A DNA stretch of 64,000 nucleotides from Azolla caroliniana (Eukaryota; Polypodiophyta): positions 25,048,001 to 25,112,000 of the forward strand of contig JBHGNT010000004.1 in NCBI GenBank assembly GCA_043228905.1, in the 5' to 3' direction. Under the pieces are notes generated by a model. The model was not told the origin of the DNA. It saw nothing but the letters and a program-made list of their open reading frames with translations, and did no database searches. The translations under genes and the position numbers were made by a program. Position 1 is the first letter of the stretch; every line of letters starts with the position of its first letter. Below are positions 22,701 through 33,600 of the stretch, piece by piece.

Positions 22701-23689
22701 TACTCCTCCTGTACGTGGATGACATGTTGATCGTCGGACGAGACCAAGTAAAAATACGGATGCTGAAGAAGGCTCTCAACCGGACCTTCTCAATGAAAGA
22801 CTTGGGTCCGGCAAGACAGATGTTAGGGATGCACATCATCCGTAACCGGAAAGCGAAGCAATTATGGTTGTCACAGGAGAAGTATGTGACAAAGGTGCTT
22901 CACCGGTTCAACATGTCAGATGCAAAACCGGTCGGATCGACACTTCCGGCAAACTGCAAGCTATCCGGCAAGCAAAGCCCGAAGACGAAAGGAGAGAAGG
23001 CAGATATGATGAAGATTCCATATGCCTCTGCCGTCGGGAGCTTGATGTACGCAATGGTTTGTACCCGGCCGGATATTGGATACGCAGTCGGAGTGGTGAG
23101 CCGGTTCATGAGTAATCCCTGCAAGGAGCACTGGAACGCAGTCAAATGGATACTCCGGTATTTGAAGGGCACTTCAAATATGTGTCTCCGATTTGGCTCC
23201 GGAAAACCTCAACTGGACGGTTTCACCGATTCGGACATGTCGGCTGATGTGGATACCAACCGGTCTACATCCGGGTATGTGATGACATATGCAGGGGGAG
23301 CTGTTTCGTGGCAGTCGAGGCTGCAAAAGACGGTTACATTGTCAACCACGGAGGCGGAGTACATGGCGGTTGTGGAAGCCGACAAGGAAATTTTATGGAT
23401 GAAGGACTTCATCGGAGAGCTCGGTAAACGGCAAGAGGAATACCGACTCTACTGCGACAGTCAAAGTGCCATCCACCTTGCTAAGAATGCGGCCTACCAT
23501 TCCCGGACGAAGCATATCCAGCGGAGGTATCACTGGATCCGGGAAAGAGTAGATGACCAGGAGTTCGCACTGACGAAGATCCACACGGCCGAGAACGGGT
23601 CAGATATGCTGACCAAAGTGCTGACACCCGACAAGCTGGACGCATGCCGGAAGAGGATCGGACTGGTAAGACACCCCATGCCGGAGTGA
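19788..23689 (+). pseudogene. Copia Gag-Pol polyprotein, disrupted
   Basis: It starts at ATG 19788 and ends at TGA 23689. Visible in order: a gag core with LTGSNYSVWKSKM; a zinc knuckle CFYCGKPGHFQKKC (~20457-20500); a protease motif reading DFGAS instead of D-S/T-G-A-S; the GAG-pre-integrase zinc finger; part of the integrase core (RADNGGEY and GLAERMNRT); reverse transcriptase with YGLKQAPRQWY and catalytic YVDDM (~22710); and RNase H with DSDM and TTEAEYMA. There are three lesions. A TAG stop lies at 20226-20228, where the family normally has Trp. The protease serine/threonine is replaced by Phe. A deletion with frameshift near 21225-21240 removes roughly 150-180 bp carrying the first integrase aspartate. 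Reverse transcriptase and RNase H remain open. Confidence 0.9.
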
Positions 23690-23699
23690 AGGGGGAGTT

Positions 23700-24405
23700 T
23701 GTTGGGAAACAGGTCCCTCCGGATGGGAAGGAAGAAGAACAGTGCCGATGAACAAACTCGGCCTCGGCCGAAACCGTATGAGGAGGACCCGGCTACGGAG
23801 AGCCGGATGGTGCAGGCCCGGTATGAACCGGATGAGGAGTACCCGGCTACGGAGCGCCGGATGGTGCAGGCCCGGTATGAACCGGATGAGGAGTACCCAG
23901 CTACGGAGAGCCGGATGGTACAGACTCGGTGAGAATCGGATGAAGAGACATATTCGTAAATATGTTTCTGAGAGCCCATCGAGGCTACATTTGTAAATAG
24001 CCGAAAAGTCATATTAGTATAAATATGACTTAGGGCAAACTTCTAGGTATAGTTGTTGTCATTTTCTGTTTTGCACGAGATCAGTGTGCATAACTGTACA
24101 GAGAGAGAGAGAGAGAGAAAGAGGTCGCTGCCTCTGTTGTAATCGCCGCCTGTGGCGAAGAGCGTGAGTCCGAGGTCGTTGCCTCCGAGAACTCACTGTT
24201 TTGTACATTCATACATAGTGACAGTTTGCAGCCTGTGGGCTGCCGTGGTTTTTCCCCTAGTTTGGGGTTTTCCACGTAAACCTCCTGTGTAGTGTGTGTG
24301 TATCTTCCTCTCCTTTCTGTCGTGTTCTATTTCCCGTTTTCTGTGTATGAAAAGAATCTCGATTGTGGCCGAGCTTTGTGCATAAGGAGCGTTGAGTTCC
24401 CGTCA
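23700..24405 (+). repeat. Copia 3' LTR (706 bp)
   Basis: It begins directly after the polypurine tract and ends TTCCCGTCA, followed by the ATTCT duplication. It matches the 5' LTR apart from scattered substitutions, three instead of five 54-bp units, and a shorter segment before the array. The TATA box is at 24019-24026. Confidence 0.92.
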
Positions 24406-27400
24406 ATTCTCACGGCAAGCTGCATTGTTTTTACTGTAATGGGTATGGCCATATTAAAAAACATTGCAGGAAATTGGCGACATCTAAACACCATCAGAAT
24501 GCTCAAGTCCAATTGGCTGATTCGATGTCACTTGCCGATGTACAAGGAAACCACCAAGCGGGAAACTGATGGAGGAGCAACTACCACACATTCAAGCCGC
24601 AACCTCTTCCAAACGACTGGTATGTTCCACATTAGCACGAATAGATAACACGTCACAAGAGGCCCTCTTAGATTCAGGAAGCACGATCTCTTCTATTAGC
24701 ATAGATTTAGTCAATTCATTAAACCTACCCACGTCCCCAGCAACACAAATACAAGTAGTCTTTGGTGATAAACAATGAGTCTACCAATCGTCCACACAAG
24801 CACATTGGACCTTCTTTTTAGCACAACATAAGTTCCTACATTCATTTTATGTATTACCACAACAATTATTTCACATGACATTAGGATGCGATTGGTTTAT
24901 CAAAACTCGAGCACAACTACATTTTGATACTCAATCGCTAGTTTTGCCATCCCTTAAGCCGTTCACCACGATTCCCTTGCTTAGCTCACCACAACTTAGC
25001 AGCCACATAATGCATACACAAGTTCATATAGAATCGACCATAGTATGGACCGCCGACATCCGCCGACTCTTGCGGGAATTTCCAACGTTATTCCGCAGGA
25101 CAACGATCCCAACACAAATCTATTTTCCTGTTCAACATACAATCCCGACAGTCATAGGACAACAAGTTCGGATGGCTGCCAGACGACGATCTCCCTTGGA
25201 TAATCAAAGGATCAATCAAGCAGTAAAAGACATGTTGGACAAGGATAGTATAGAGCCATCAAATAGTGACTGGGTCTCGGAACCGCATTTGGTGCGCAAG
25301 GACGATGACGCCTTTCATTTTTGCATTGATTTCTGTCCTTTGAATAAGGTTACCAAGCATGACCTATACCTGCTTCCACACATAAATGATCTATTGGATC
25401 AAGTCGGGAAGTCCAAATACTTCACATCATTAGACCTCGCATTAGGCTATTGACAGATTCCATTAACCCCTACGAACAAACATAAAACTACTTTTAGGAC
25501 ACAACATGGTTTATTTCAGTTTAAAAGAATGCCCTTCGGCCTATCTGATGCTAGCAACACTTTTCAGAGGATGGCGAATTCAATATTTCACGACTTGATC
25601 CAAGAAGGAGTGGTACTAGTATACCTATACGATATTTTGATTCATACACCAGAATGGGAACAACATATCCACATTTTGAAGGAGGTTCTACACAAGATAT
25701 AGAAATACAACCTACAACTCCAATGGAAGAAATGCCAATGGGGTGCTACTACATTAAAATTCTTGGGTTTCATCATATCTGCCATAGGAATCAACATGGA
25801 CCTTGCTAAGATCAAGGCAATCACCGATTATCCGCAGCCAGCAAATGTCAAGTCACTCCAAAGCTTCTTAGGTCTTGTCAACTTCTCTCTCCGGTTTGTC
25901 CCACAACTCACAACCATCACACAACCATTATGCCTCTTATTGAAGAAGGACACACCATTCTCTTGGTTGAAGGCTTGCATAAAGAGTTTTCAACAAATCA
26001 AAAGAATCATTCAAGAAGCAGCCCAATTAGCATTCTTGGATTTCAGCAAGACATTTCACTTACAAACGGACGCATCAAATACAGGAATTGGTGTTGTTTT
26101 ACTACATCGGGATCACTCTCATAATTGGCGACCTATCGCCTACATTAGTCGAGCTCTCACAAAGGCCAAATTGAACTACTCAACTACAGAAAAGGAATTC
26201 TTGGCAGTGGTTTGGGCCTTCCAAAAGTTTCACCCATATTTGCATGGGACCATAGTTCAGGTCGAAACAAACCATCAACCCTTAGTATCATTGATACACA
26301 AGAGCCATCCACCGGGTCGTCTATTACGCGGGGCATTAGCATTACAGGAATACAGATTCACCATGACCTACAGACGTGGCATCACTAATATAGTAGTTGA
26401 TTCACTATCTCGCATAAAGCATCAGGCATCCCAAATCGATGTGCAGACCGAGCTGCCAATTTATCCACACCAAGTAGTCGAGCTTCAGCAGAAAGACCCG
26501 ATGATTTGAGACATTATCTTGTGTCTTCAGTGTGGACGAGATCAACATGTCAATCGCAACGTCATCATCATCAATAACATATTACACTTCGTTAGTCAAG
26601 GACAACCCCCACAACTTTATGTCCCAAAAGCGTTATGTTCAACATATTTGGAGTTCTATCATAGCAACCAACTAGCCGGACACTTCGGTTTTCATAAAAT
26701 ATTACACCATATCATATCTCTATTCTATCGGCCCAAACTTCGCCATTCAATCTCTCGATTTCCACAAGCATTCCCGACATGCCAATCGATGAAAGAGCCA
26801 CAACAAGCATCCGACATTCTACAACCTCTCACAGTCAAGGAACCGTTTGAATTACTGGGTTGGGATCTAATGGGTCCCTTTCCAACTTCAATAAATGGTA
26901 ATAAGTATATTTTGGTCATAAAGATGGTTGATGTTGAAAATGAAGCAGAATTTCATAAAGATGGTGTTGGAGGGTGAAGCAGTTTTTATGAGTGTCTGAG
27001 GAGAGTGATTCATTCGATTCTTTGATGGTGTAGGGGTTGAAGCATACTTTCATGAGGGGAGAAGGAGAGCACATTGGATGTTGGTCATCTCGTCTTCCAA
27101 TCTCAAGGACCTTCGTAGTAAAAGATGACAAGGATGACTGACAAGGATGATTGACGATGGTGTCGAGGGCAGAAGCATAATTTCATGAGGGGATCCGGAG
27201 AGTAGTGTCATTATGTTTTTTCTTGTACAGGGCTTCGGTGGTCTGTTGGATGGGGAAAATAAAACAGATTCTTGTTTGATAAGGATGGGTCATGAGGTTG
27301 GCGGGGGTTGAAGCATACTTCACGATGGGAGAGTAGACGCATTTTCTTTTCTTTTTCTTTTTTTGTTTTATGAGTGTTGTTGTTGTGGATTTGGAAGCTT

Positions 27401-28983
27401 TTTCTTGAGGGTCAACGACAATACAGGTTTTGAAGCTTGGAGATTTTTAATGGTTTTAAGACACAACAACTCAGACCAAATGTGTTGCTGTCATCGAAAG
27501 ACATTGCTTGACTTCAGACATTGGAATTAGCTGGTGGCCATTTGGAATGCAATCATGATAAGATGGACTTGTTTTTACATGTTGGAGATTGTTTTTTCCT
27601 TTACATGTGGTCTCCTAGCCTGCCGTAGCAAAGTCTTGTGGAAGTGTAGAAGTTATCGACAAGGGAAAACCGGATATGGCTCTTGTGGATAATGATATAA
27701 TGGTATTGGGCAATGCTTCGAAGGACATGTATGACAAAGGTGGTATGTTTGGAACAACCAAGGAAGTGTTGGACAACATGGACAGGGTACAATCTCTGAT
27801 TTGGATAAAAGACAAAATGATAGTATTGCTACACATATGGATTCTACATTGTTATTACAAATTTCTTGACAGAAGCTTTGAAGTTGTATTCTAGATTTTC
27901 AATGAGTAGATTGTAAGATGATCTAGCAGTTGTAAGATGATCTAGCAGTTTCCCCCCTTTGTTGGTTGTTCTCCGTTGTAAGTTGGGATGTATATAGATC
28001 CATCTCCTTAGCCTCTTTAGGGAAAGATCTATGGTTGCCCATTGAATTTTACAAGAGGGCTTTAGAAAGTATCTTGGCTTTCTTTCCACATACTTTGTAT
28101 GTTGTAGCAAACTTGGTTTTCTTATCTAATGGAAGGATATTCTTTTTTGGAAAAAAAAAAGTATATTTTGGTCATGACAGAATATCTCACACATTGGTGT
28201 GAAGCTGCCGCCGCATTACCAAAAGCCACAGCCAACTCGGTGGCTCAAGCATTGCTTCACAAAGTAATCTTCCCTCATTGATGCCCTCAACAACATTTAT
28301 CCAATCAGGGATCACAATTTCGCAGGGAGGTTCTTCAAGTGCTCAACCATAGTTTGGGAATTAAGCAAGTGTTTACATCACCTTATCATCCACAAACAAA
28401 TGGTTTGACAGAATGCATGAATAAGACAATTAAACAGGTTATTTCACCATATGTGGATGCGTTGCATCATTCATGGGATCATGTTTTGCCCTTCATCGTT
28501 CACGCATACAACGCCTCAGTCTGGACATCCACCAAGATCAGCCCTTTTCGAGCTCTGTACGGTCGCGACATGCACCTCCCACTAGATATCCATAACATCA
28601 AAGTGCAACCCCAAAAGAATGATGCAACTGAATGGTGGCTTCATCTCCAACTCCATCAACCACTACTTCGACGTGCTCTCCAACACAATTTATGTATGGC
28701 ACAACAAACACAAAAGAAATACTATGATGCATCCCATACGCCGATGGAACTACAGATTAGAGAGATTGTAAGAGTTTATTATCCTATTCGCAAGCCCGGA
28801 CTCTGCGAATCCCTCATGCATCGTTGGCTCGGGCCATACACAGTCACAACACGCATTGGCACACCGATGTATCGTTTGCGGCGGACAACCAATTCATTCG
28901 AAATAGTCGCCCATATCAGTCGAATCAAGCGCATACCTTCAATTGATGCTCCCCCACGCTTGGAGTGGGCCGCAACCAAATGA
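24406..28983 (+). pseudogene. Ty3/gypsy gag end and pol, decayed, split by retroposon
   Basis: This continues the gag frame broken at 18929. A zinc knuckle (C-X2-C-X4-H-X4-C, 24426-24467) comes first. After a frameshift near 24566 follow a protease motif (LLDSGSTISS, ~24667), reverse transcriptase (25200-25760), RNase H with QTDASNTG (~26070), an integrase zinc domain lacking one cysteine (~26660-26800) and the integrase core. The pol order RT-RNaseH-integrase identifies Ty3/gypsy. In-frame stops include 24777, 25451, 25698, 26507 and one near 28279. The reverse transcriptase YLDD-type site reads YLYD, and the second integrase aspartate reads Asn, so the element is dead. The core is cut at 26919 by a 1.24-kb retroposon and resumes at 28176. 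The last frame, 28339-28983, covers the integrase C-terminus without a chromodomain. Confidence 0.85.
26920..28158 (+). mobile_element. Composite retroposon, copy A, in gypsy integrase
   Basis: This 1239-bp insertion ends in an A run and is flanked by a perfect 17-bp direct repeat (26903-26919 and 28159-28175; motif AAGTATATTTTGGTCAT). The 5' part (to about 27340) is three to four imperfect copies of the ~150-bp unit found in copy B, beginning in mid-unit, which suggests 5' truncation. The middle (27345-27950) has no relative in this window and no recognisable protein. The last ~200 bp match copies B and C, including TACTTTGTATG and the tail block TAATGGAAGGATAT. Poly(A) plus a long target duplication indicates LINE-type target-primed integration. 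It encodes no reverse transcriptase. Confidence 0.85.
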
Positions 28984-29064
28984 CAATCAGGCATTATACG
29001 ATCTGACCATAATTACAAGGTGTCCTCATAATAAGAATTTACCACCATCGTTCACCCTTTTCTC

Positions 29065-29076
29065 AAAAGGGGGAGG
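29065..29076 (+). other. Gypsy polypurine tract
   Basis: AAAAGGGGGAGG lies directly before a TGT start and about 80 bp after the end of the gypsy pol frame. This is the expected position and composition of the plus-strand primer next to a 3' LTR. Confidence 0.7.
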
Positions 29077-29256
29077 TGTCATATATGTATGACATGGCAG
29101 TTCTTGAACCAAACTTATGATCTTCCAAGATTGATAAACATTTAGTTTAAGTAGGAACCAAGAACACAAATGATGTAACAAGATACTATAAATAGAGATG
29201 CAAACTAGAGGCTGGGGCACTGGTTATTTTGGGTGAATCACTTTGAGTATTTTACA
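29077..29256 (+). repeat. Probable gypsy 3' LTR
   Basis: It starts TGTCATATATGTATGACA, itself a near-perfect palindrome, directly after the polypurine tract. It contains CTATAAATAGAG, a typical LTR TATA box (~29190), and may end at TTTTACA, giving TGT...ACA termini. The right border is uncertain because no 5' LTR is available for comparison. Confidence 0.5.
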
Positions 29257-29261
29257 ATATC

Positions 29262-29560
29262 CCCACTTTTTACTCTCCCACAAAATTTGATATTTTTATT
29301 TGACATTAAAAAGGGAACCTCACACTAATATAATTTTTATAATAGATGGAAAACTTGAAATGATTTGTTTTATTTTTAAATAATAAATAATAAATAAATG
29401 GTTCATTAATTCCCAACTTTTTACTCTCGCACAAAATTTGATATTTTTATGTGACATTAAAAAGGGGACCTCACACTAATATTTTTATCATAGATGTAAA
29501 AATATTTGTTCTTTTTAAATAATAAATAAACAATAAACAATAAACAAATGGTTTTGTAAT
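29262..29560. repeat. ~150-bp tandem duplication
   Basis: Two copies begin at about 29262 and 29412. Both have CCCA-CTTTTTACTCTC, CACAAAATTTGATATTTTTAT, GACATTAAAAAGGG and CCTCACACTAATAT, then AATAAATAA-type runs. They lie between the gypsy LTR and the right inverted terminus of the enclosing element and so probably belong to that element's interior. Confidence 0.7.
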
Positions 29561-29652
29561 ATTCTTGGGGTCATTTTGTATTCTCGAATATTATGAATAT
29601 TACGGATGGTGAATACCACGAATATCACGCATTAGTAAATCTATGTTACATC

Positions 29653-30633
29653 TATTTTTTGTCCCTCATTTAAAGCAGATCCATTTTTGCTCGAAAGAGA
29701 CACTTCATCATAAAAAATAGTTACCTCAAATAAGTGTTTCTTAAGGATATAATATGGACTCTTATTCTCTTGTCATATATGGAGGTGCATTTGGATGCTA
29801 ATTTAAGTTGTAGAAGTTTCAATAATTAAAGAATGCTTATAATGTGGTTTTATACCACAAGACAAATTATATGTACTATTGTTAACACTTATATTGTTAT
29901 GGAGTGTGCGAAGCACACAATTCAAAATGTAATGATTATTCAAGATATGATCTAATGAATTATTAGCTACATTGTGAAGATGGCAATTGAACCTAAAATG
30001 TTGAAAGTTATTTAATGGATGTATGAAAAATTTTCAATGGAGCTACATGGGGCATTAAGTTCTTGCCCTTTGGCTAATGTGGAGGCTCAAGTAAATGCTC
30101 TACAAAAAATCTCAACATCCAAGGCACTATTGGGTATAGTTCCAATACAATTTCCTCTTTGTGTGGGGTTTCAAAGAGGATTCAAAACAAAGATTCAATT
30201 ATTATGAACTTGCCCATTAAAAATAACTTTTATCCATCAACTCAAGGGTAATCTTCAACTTAGATTTCCAAACATGTTGGTCTCTTTCCGAATCATTACC
30301 AAGATCATGACATATTTTTCCATGAGATCAAATTCTAGGTACTTCGTCAACTGCGTCTTGATATCTTCAATTCTCTTTGAGACGACCTTTTTGTGATTGT
30401 CTCCACTTCGAATAGATCCCATTGCAAATACTTTTCAACTTTATTTTGAGTGCTTTTGAGTACTAGCTTTCTCTATAAATTTTGTTGTGGGTTTCTTCCT
30501 CGCATTGAGGTTCCCACAGGTAATATACGCACATTTCCGTAAACAAAGGACTAAGTTACTATGATTTGTACTTTGGGAGTGTCCAAAAAATAAATTATGA
30601 ATTTTGCTTTCTTGAATGGATTGTAATTGTACA
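29653..30633. other. Intergenic, 3' flank of the polygalacturonase
   Basis: This lies between the right target duplication of the large element and the polygalacturonase stop codon. The part nearest 30633 may be the gene's 3' UTR. A short frame at 30019-30207 has no recognisable domain. No repeat or RNA gene is seen. Confidence 0.4.
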
Positions 30634-33600
30634 TTACAAGTAGTGTGAATAACAAGATTTAGAAGAACTTGAGTTCTTAAATGTAGCGCAAAGTTGAGGA
30701 GACACAAGGTATGAAGAGCCAAAGGCATGGGAACAAGACCATGAAGGTGACGCTACATTGAGGGAGATATTATACAAACAAATATCTTGAAAGGGAGATT
30801 CTGGAATAGACCAAAAACGGCCCGGGGAATTAAAGTGAAAGCCTATACAATTTCTTATGACAATATTATTGACCAACGAGAAATTATGAGGTGCAAGATA
30901 AGAGTTTCGAGGTGAAGGAGGTGGATGTTCCCCTGCATCTCCGGTAAATACAATCGCATGCTTAACGTGCGTTAAGGTGATATTTAAGATGGTAATGTTG
31001 GTAATGTAGCCACCACGACCGGGGGCAGTTTTTAGACGAAGTCCATACGAGGAGTTAAAAATATGGATGTCCTCCACATGGACATTTGAAATGCCACCTG
31101 AGACCTCACTTCCAAATGCAATTCCGGAGCACGTTTTTGTTGTGCCAGTCACTCTCCTGATAGTGATTTTGACACTTGGGCATGCCATGCGCATGCCATA
31201 TTCATCCCAACCACTCTTTATTGCAATAAGATCGTCACCATTACTTATGTAACAATCTTCTATGCAGACATTAGAGCTCGAATCTACATTATTACAAGAC
31301 AATAAAACACAAGTTTAGGATTAAAGAACATGTTTTGGTTGCAAGTCTACAAACCGAAAATGTCGCTAAAATATAAATTTAAAGCTATTGCCACCATAGT
31401 TATTACATCAATTGTAGGAAACTCTTACTTGCATTTAAAATTAAAAAGTGTATACATGAATGATTTTTATGATTGCAACTTTCTTATCCTTGGAAGTTTC
31501 AAATATTGCTTTCTCTTTTCACACGTCTTGTGTGTCGATGAGAAATGTTAAAGCATTGATAATTGAAACATTTTTATTTAATTTTCCAAGTTTGTGAATG
31601 TTATCATATTCATGTAGGTAACATAATTGCAAATGGGCTTGTCAATAAGGCGATTATGAGTGATTGGATCCCAAGAAAGTGGTATGGCCAACTATGTGGA
31701 AATTTGGGCCTTAGTTGTTTGCACATCATCAAAAAATAAACTACTTGTGATTCTTTGTAAGACACATATGTATATTTTCTAGTGTCGGTCTACTAGGACA
31801 CAAGGATTGAATAATATTCAAATATTCTTGCATCAGTGGCATGCATACCATTATAATTACACTACATTTGTAAGTATTTTCAATGTAACAACTTCTACTT
31901 GTACGAAAAGGAAAGTGCCAAATGTATTTGGCTCATGACTTCTTCATATTTGGATCATGATATTAGTCTTGTATATCCAAAAAGCATGAACCAACAAACC
32001 AACAAATGCATTTCCTACATTCAAAATGACATTATAAAACAGAAAGAAAAGCTTAAGACAAGCATAATAGAAACACATTTCACCTGGATCAATGCCATCA
32101 GTGTTGGGCGCATTCCATGGGGCCAAAATTGTCACATTCTTGACAACAATGTTGCTGTAAAACATACATTACATTACCAATAGTTCTACCAATTAGAATC
32201 TGCAAATTGCATTTTTTATTTTTTTTTCAAAAGAACATATCCTTCCATTAGTTTTTAGAAAAGTCATAACAACAACATACAAAATATTTTTCCCAACTCA
32301 TCTTTATAAGATGATGGTTTGAGGAAAGCAATCTATGTACTCCAAAGTAGAGAAAACTAGTCAACTAATCTGAAAGTTATTCTATAGACACATTCCAAGC
32401 TATTCCAAGCTATTCTGTAGACACATTCCAAGCTACTTGCAAATTGCATATTTATAATATGTCTTGCCTGATTTATGAGCTTATAAAACCATACAGTGAT
32501 AGCTAATGGAGGCCATGAGTAGGCATTATGCTACTAGCCGACTGGAGTAATGAGTTGTTACAAGCCATATATGCGGAAAAAAACATCGAATGATACATAG
32601 TAAAAAAAACAATCTTTACATGTGATGTGTAGAAAAAACATACAAACAAAGAGAATGATGAGAGATTCATACTTGCAATAAATAGGATGTATAGTCCAAA
32701 ACGGAGAATTGCGTAAGACGACGTTAGATATCACTATATCTTCAGAGCTAATAAATTCTATAAGATGACCTCGTGTATGCGCGAGACTTCGATTTCTCCA
32801 CATGTCCCACCAAGACCATCCTTGGCCATCAATTGTACCATTTTCACCTATTTAAACATCACACACTTCAATACATTTTCATCAGTAATTTTCTCTTAAC
32901 TACATATATTTGAGCATCAAATTGTATGTTATCGCTATGATACCATACCTGTAATCCATACGTCGGTCAAATTCTCTCCATGTATGAGACTACAATGTCG
33001 TCTACCCGGCCTTTCCCTACCATAACCATATGATGGCAATGGTTCTACCAATGGCCATTGCTTGGGATCCTGAAATTCCAAAAAGAGTCGGCTTCATAAT
33101 CTAAAACATCAATTCAATTGGGAAAATTCCATAATCAATATTGAGCCTTATGAGGATTTGAAATACTATAAATCATTCTAAAGCTTTCATTCGAGAGCTT
33201 TTTGAATTGTTTTCTAGAGAAAATGTCATAATTGCCACGACACAACTCCAATGTTGTCAATATTTTTTGGAGTTTAATGCTACTTAGAATCCTCTCACTA
33301 AGTTCTTTCTAATGATCAATAAGTCATAAGATAGGGTTTGATGTAGCACATGACATATAATTAACATTTTGCCAATCGTTACTTCACAGCTATATCCATG
33401 ACAATAATGAACACCCAACTTCTTGACATTCAAGTAAGAGCATATTGAATGTTATGTTTTGTTTATAGAATTTTTTTGGATATGAAATCACTATGCATGA
33501 TTTAGAAAGGGGGAATGCACAAATGAGAAGAACAAATTTTTTTCGCCCACGATGAACCTAACACCAATAATGACGTAGTTGGGTATATTAATTTGACAAG

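Larger units (their letters stand above)
18930..24405 (+). mobile_element. Ty1/copia LTR retrotransposon, intact ends
   Basis: A 5476-bp element with two LTRs (18930-19757 and 23700-24405), TG...CA termini, a primer-binding site, a polypurine tract (GGGGGAG, 23691-23697) and a 5-bp target duplication (ATTCT). It lies in the gag gene of an older gypsy element, in the same orientation. The domain order in the internal region (gag, protease, integrase, reverse transcriptase, RNase H) places it in Ty1/copia. By eye the LTRs differ at about eight positions over the ~0.6 kb they share outside the tandem array, so the insertion is fairly recent. Coding damage makes it non-autonomous. Confidence 0.93.
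17295..29645. mobile_element. Large inverted-repeat element enclosing nested retroelements
   Basis: The left end (17295 to ~17400) and right end (~29560-29645) are inverted copies of one ~100-bp block. They share CATAGATT, ATATTCGTGGTATTC, CCCCAAGAATATTA and AAAACC motifs with a few substitutions. TTACATC directly abuts both ends (17288-17294 and 29646-29652), a 7-bp target duplication, or 8 bp if the shared G is counted. From the left, the interior has TTAATTAATTCAC-type units (17466-17710), TTAGGG/CCCTAA hairpin sequence and GGCCGAGAACA (about 17720-17960), and an A/T-rich tract (18005-18060), matching the 727-bp element at 6705. A gypsy relic, holding a copia element and a retroposon, follows. 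No transposase is visible. Confidence 0.65.
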
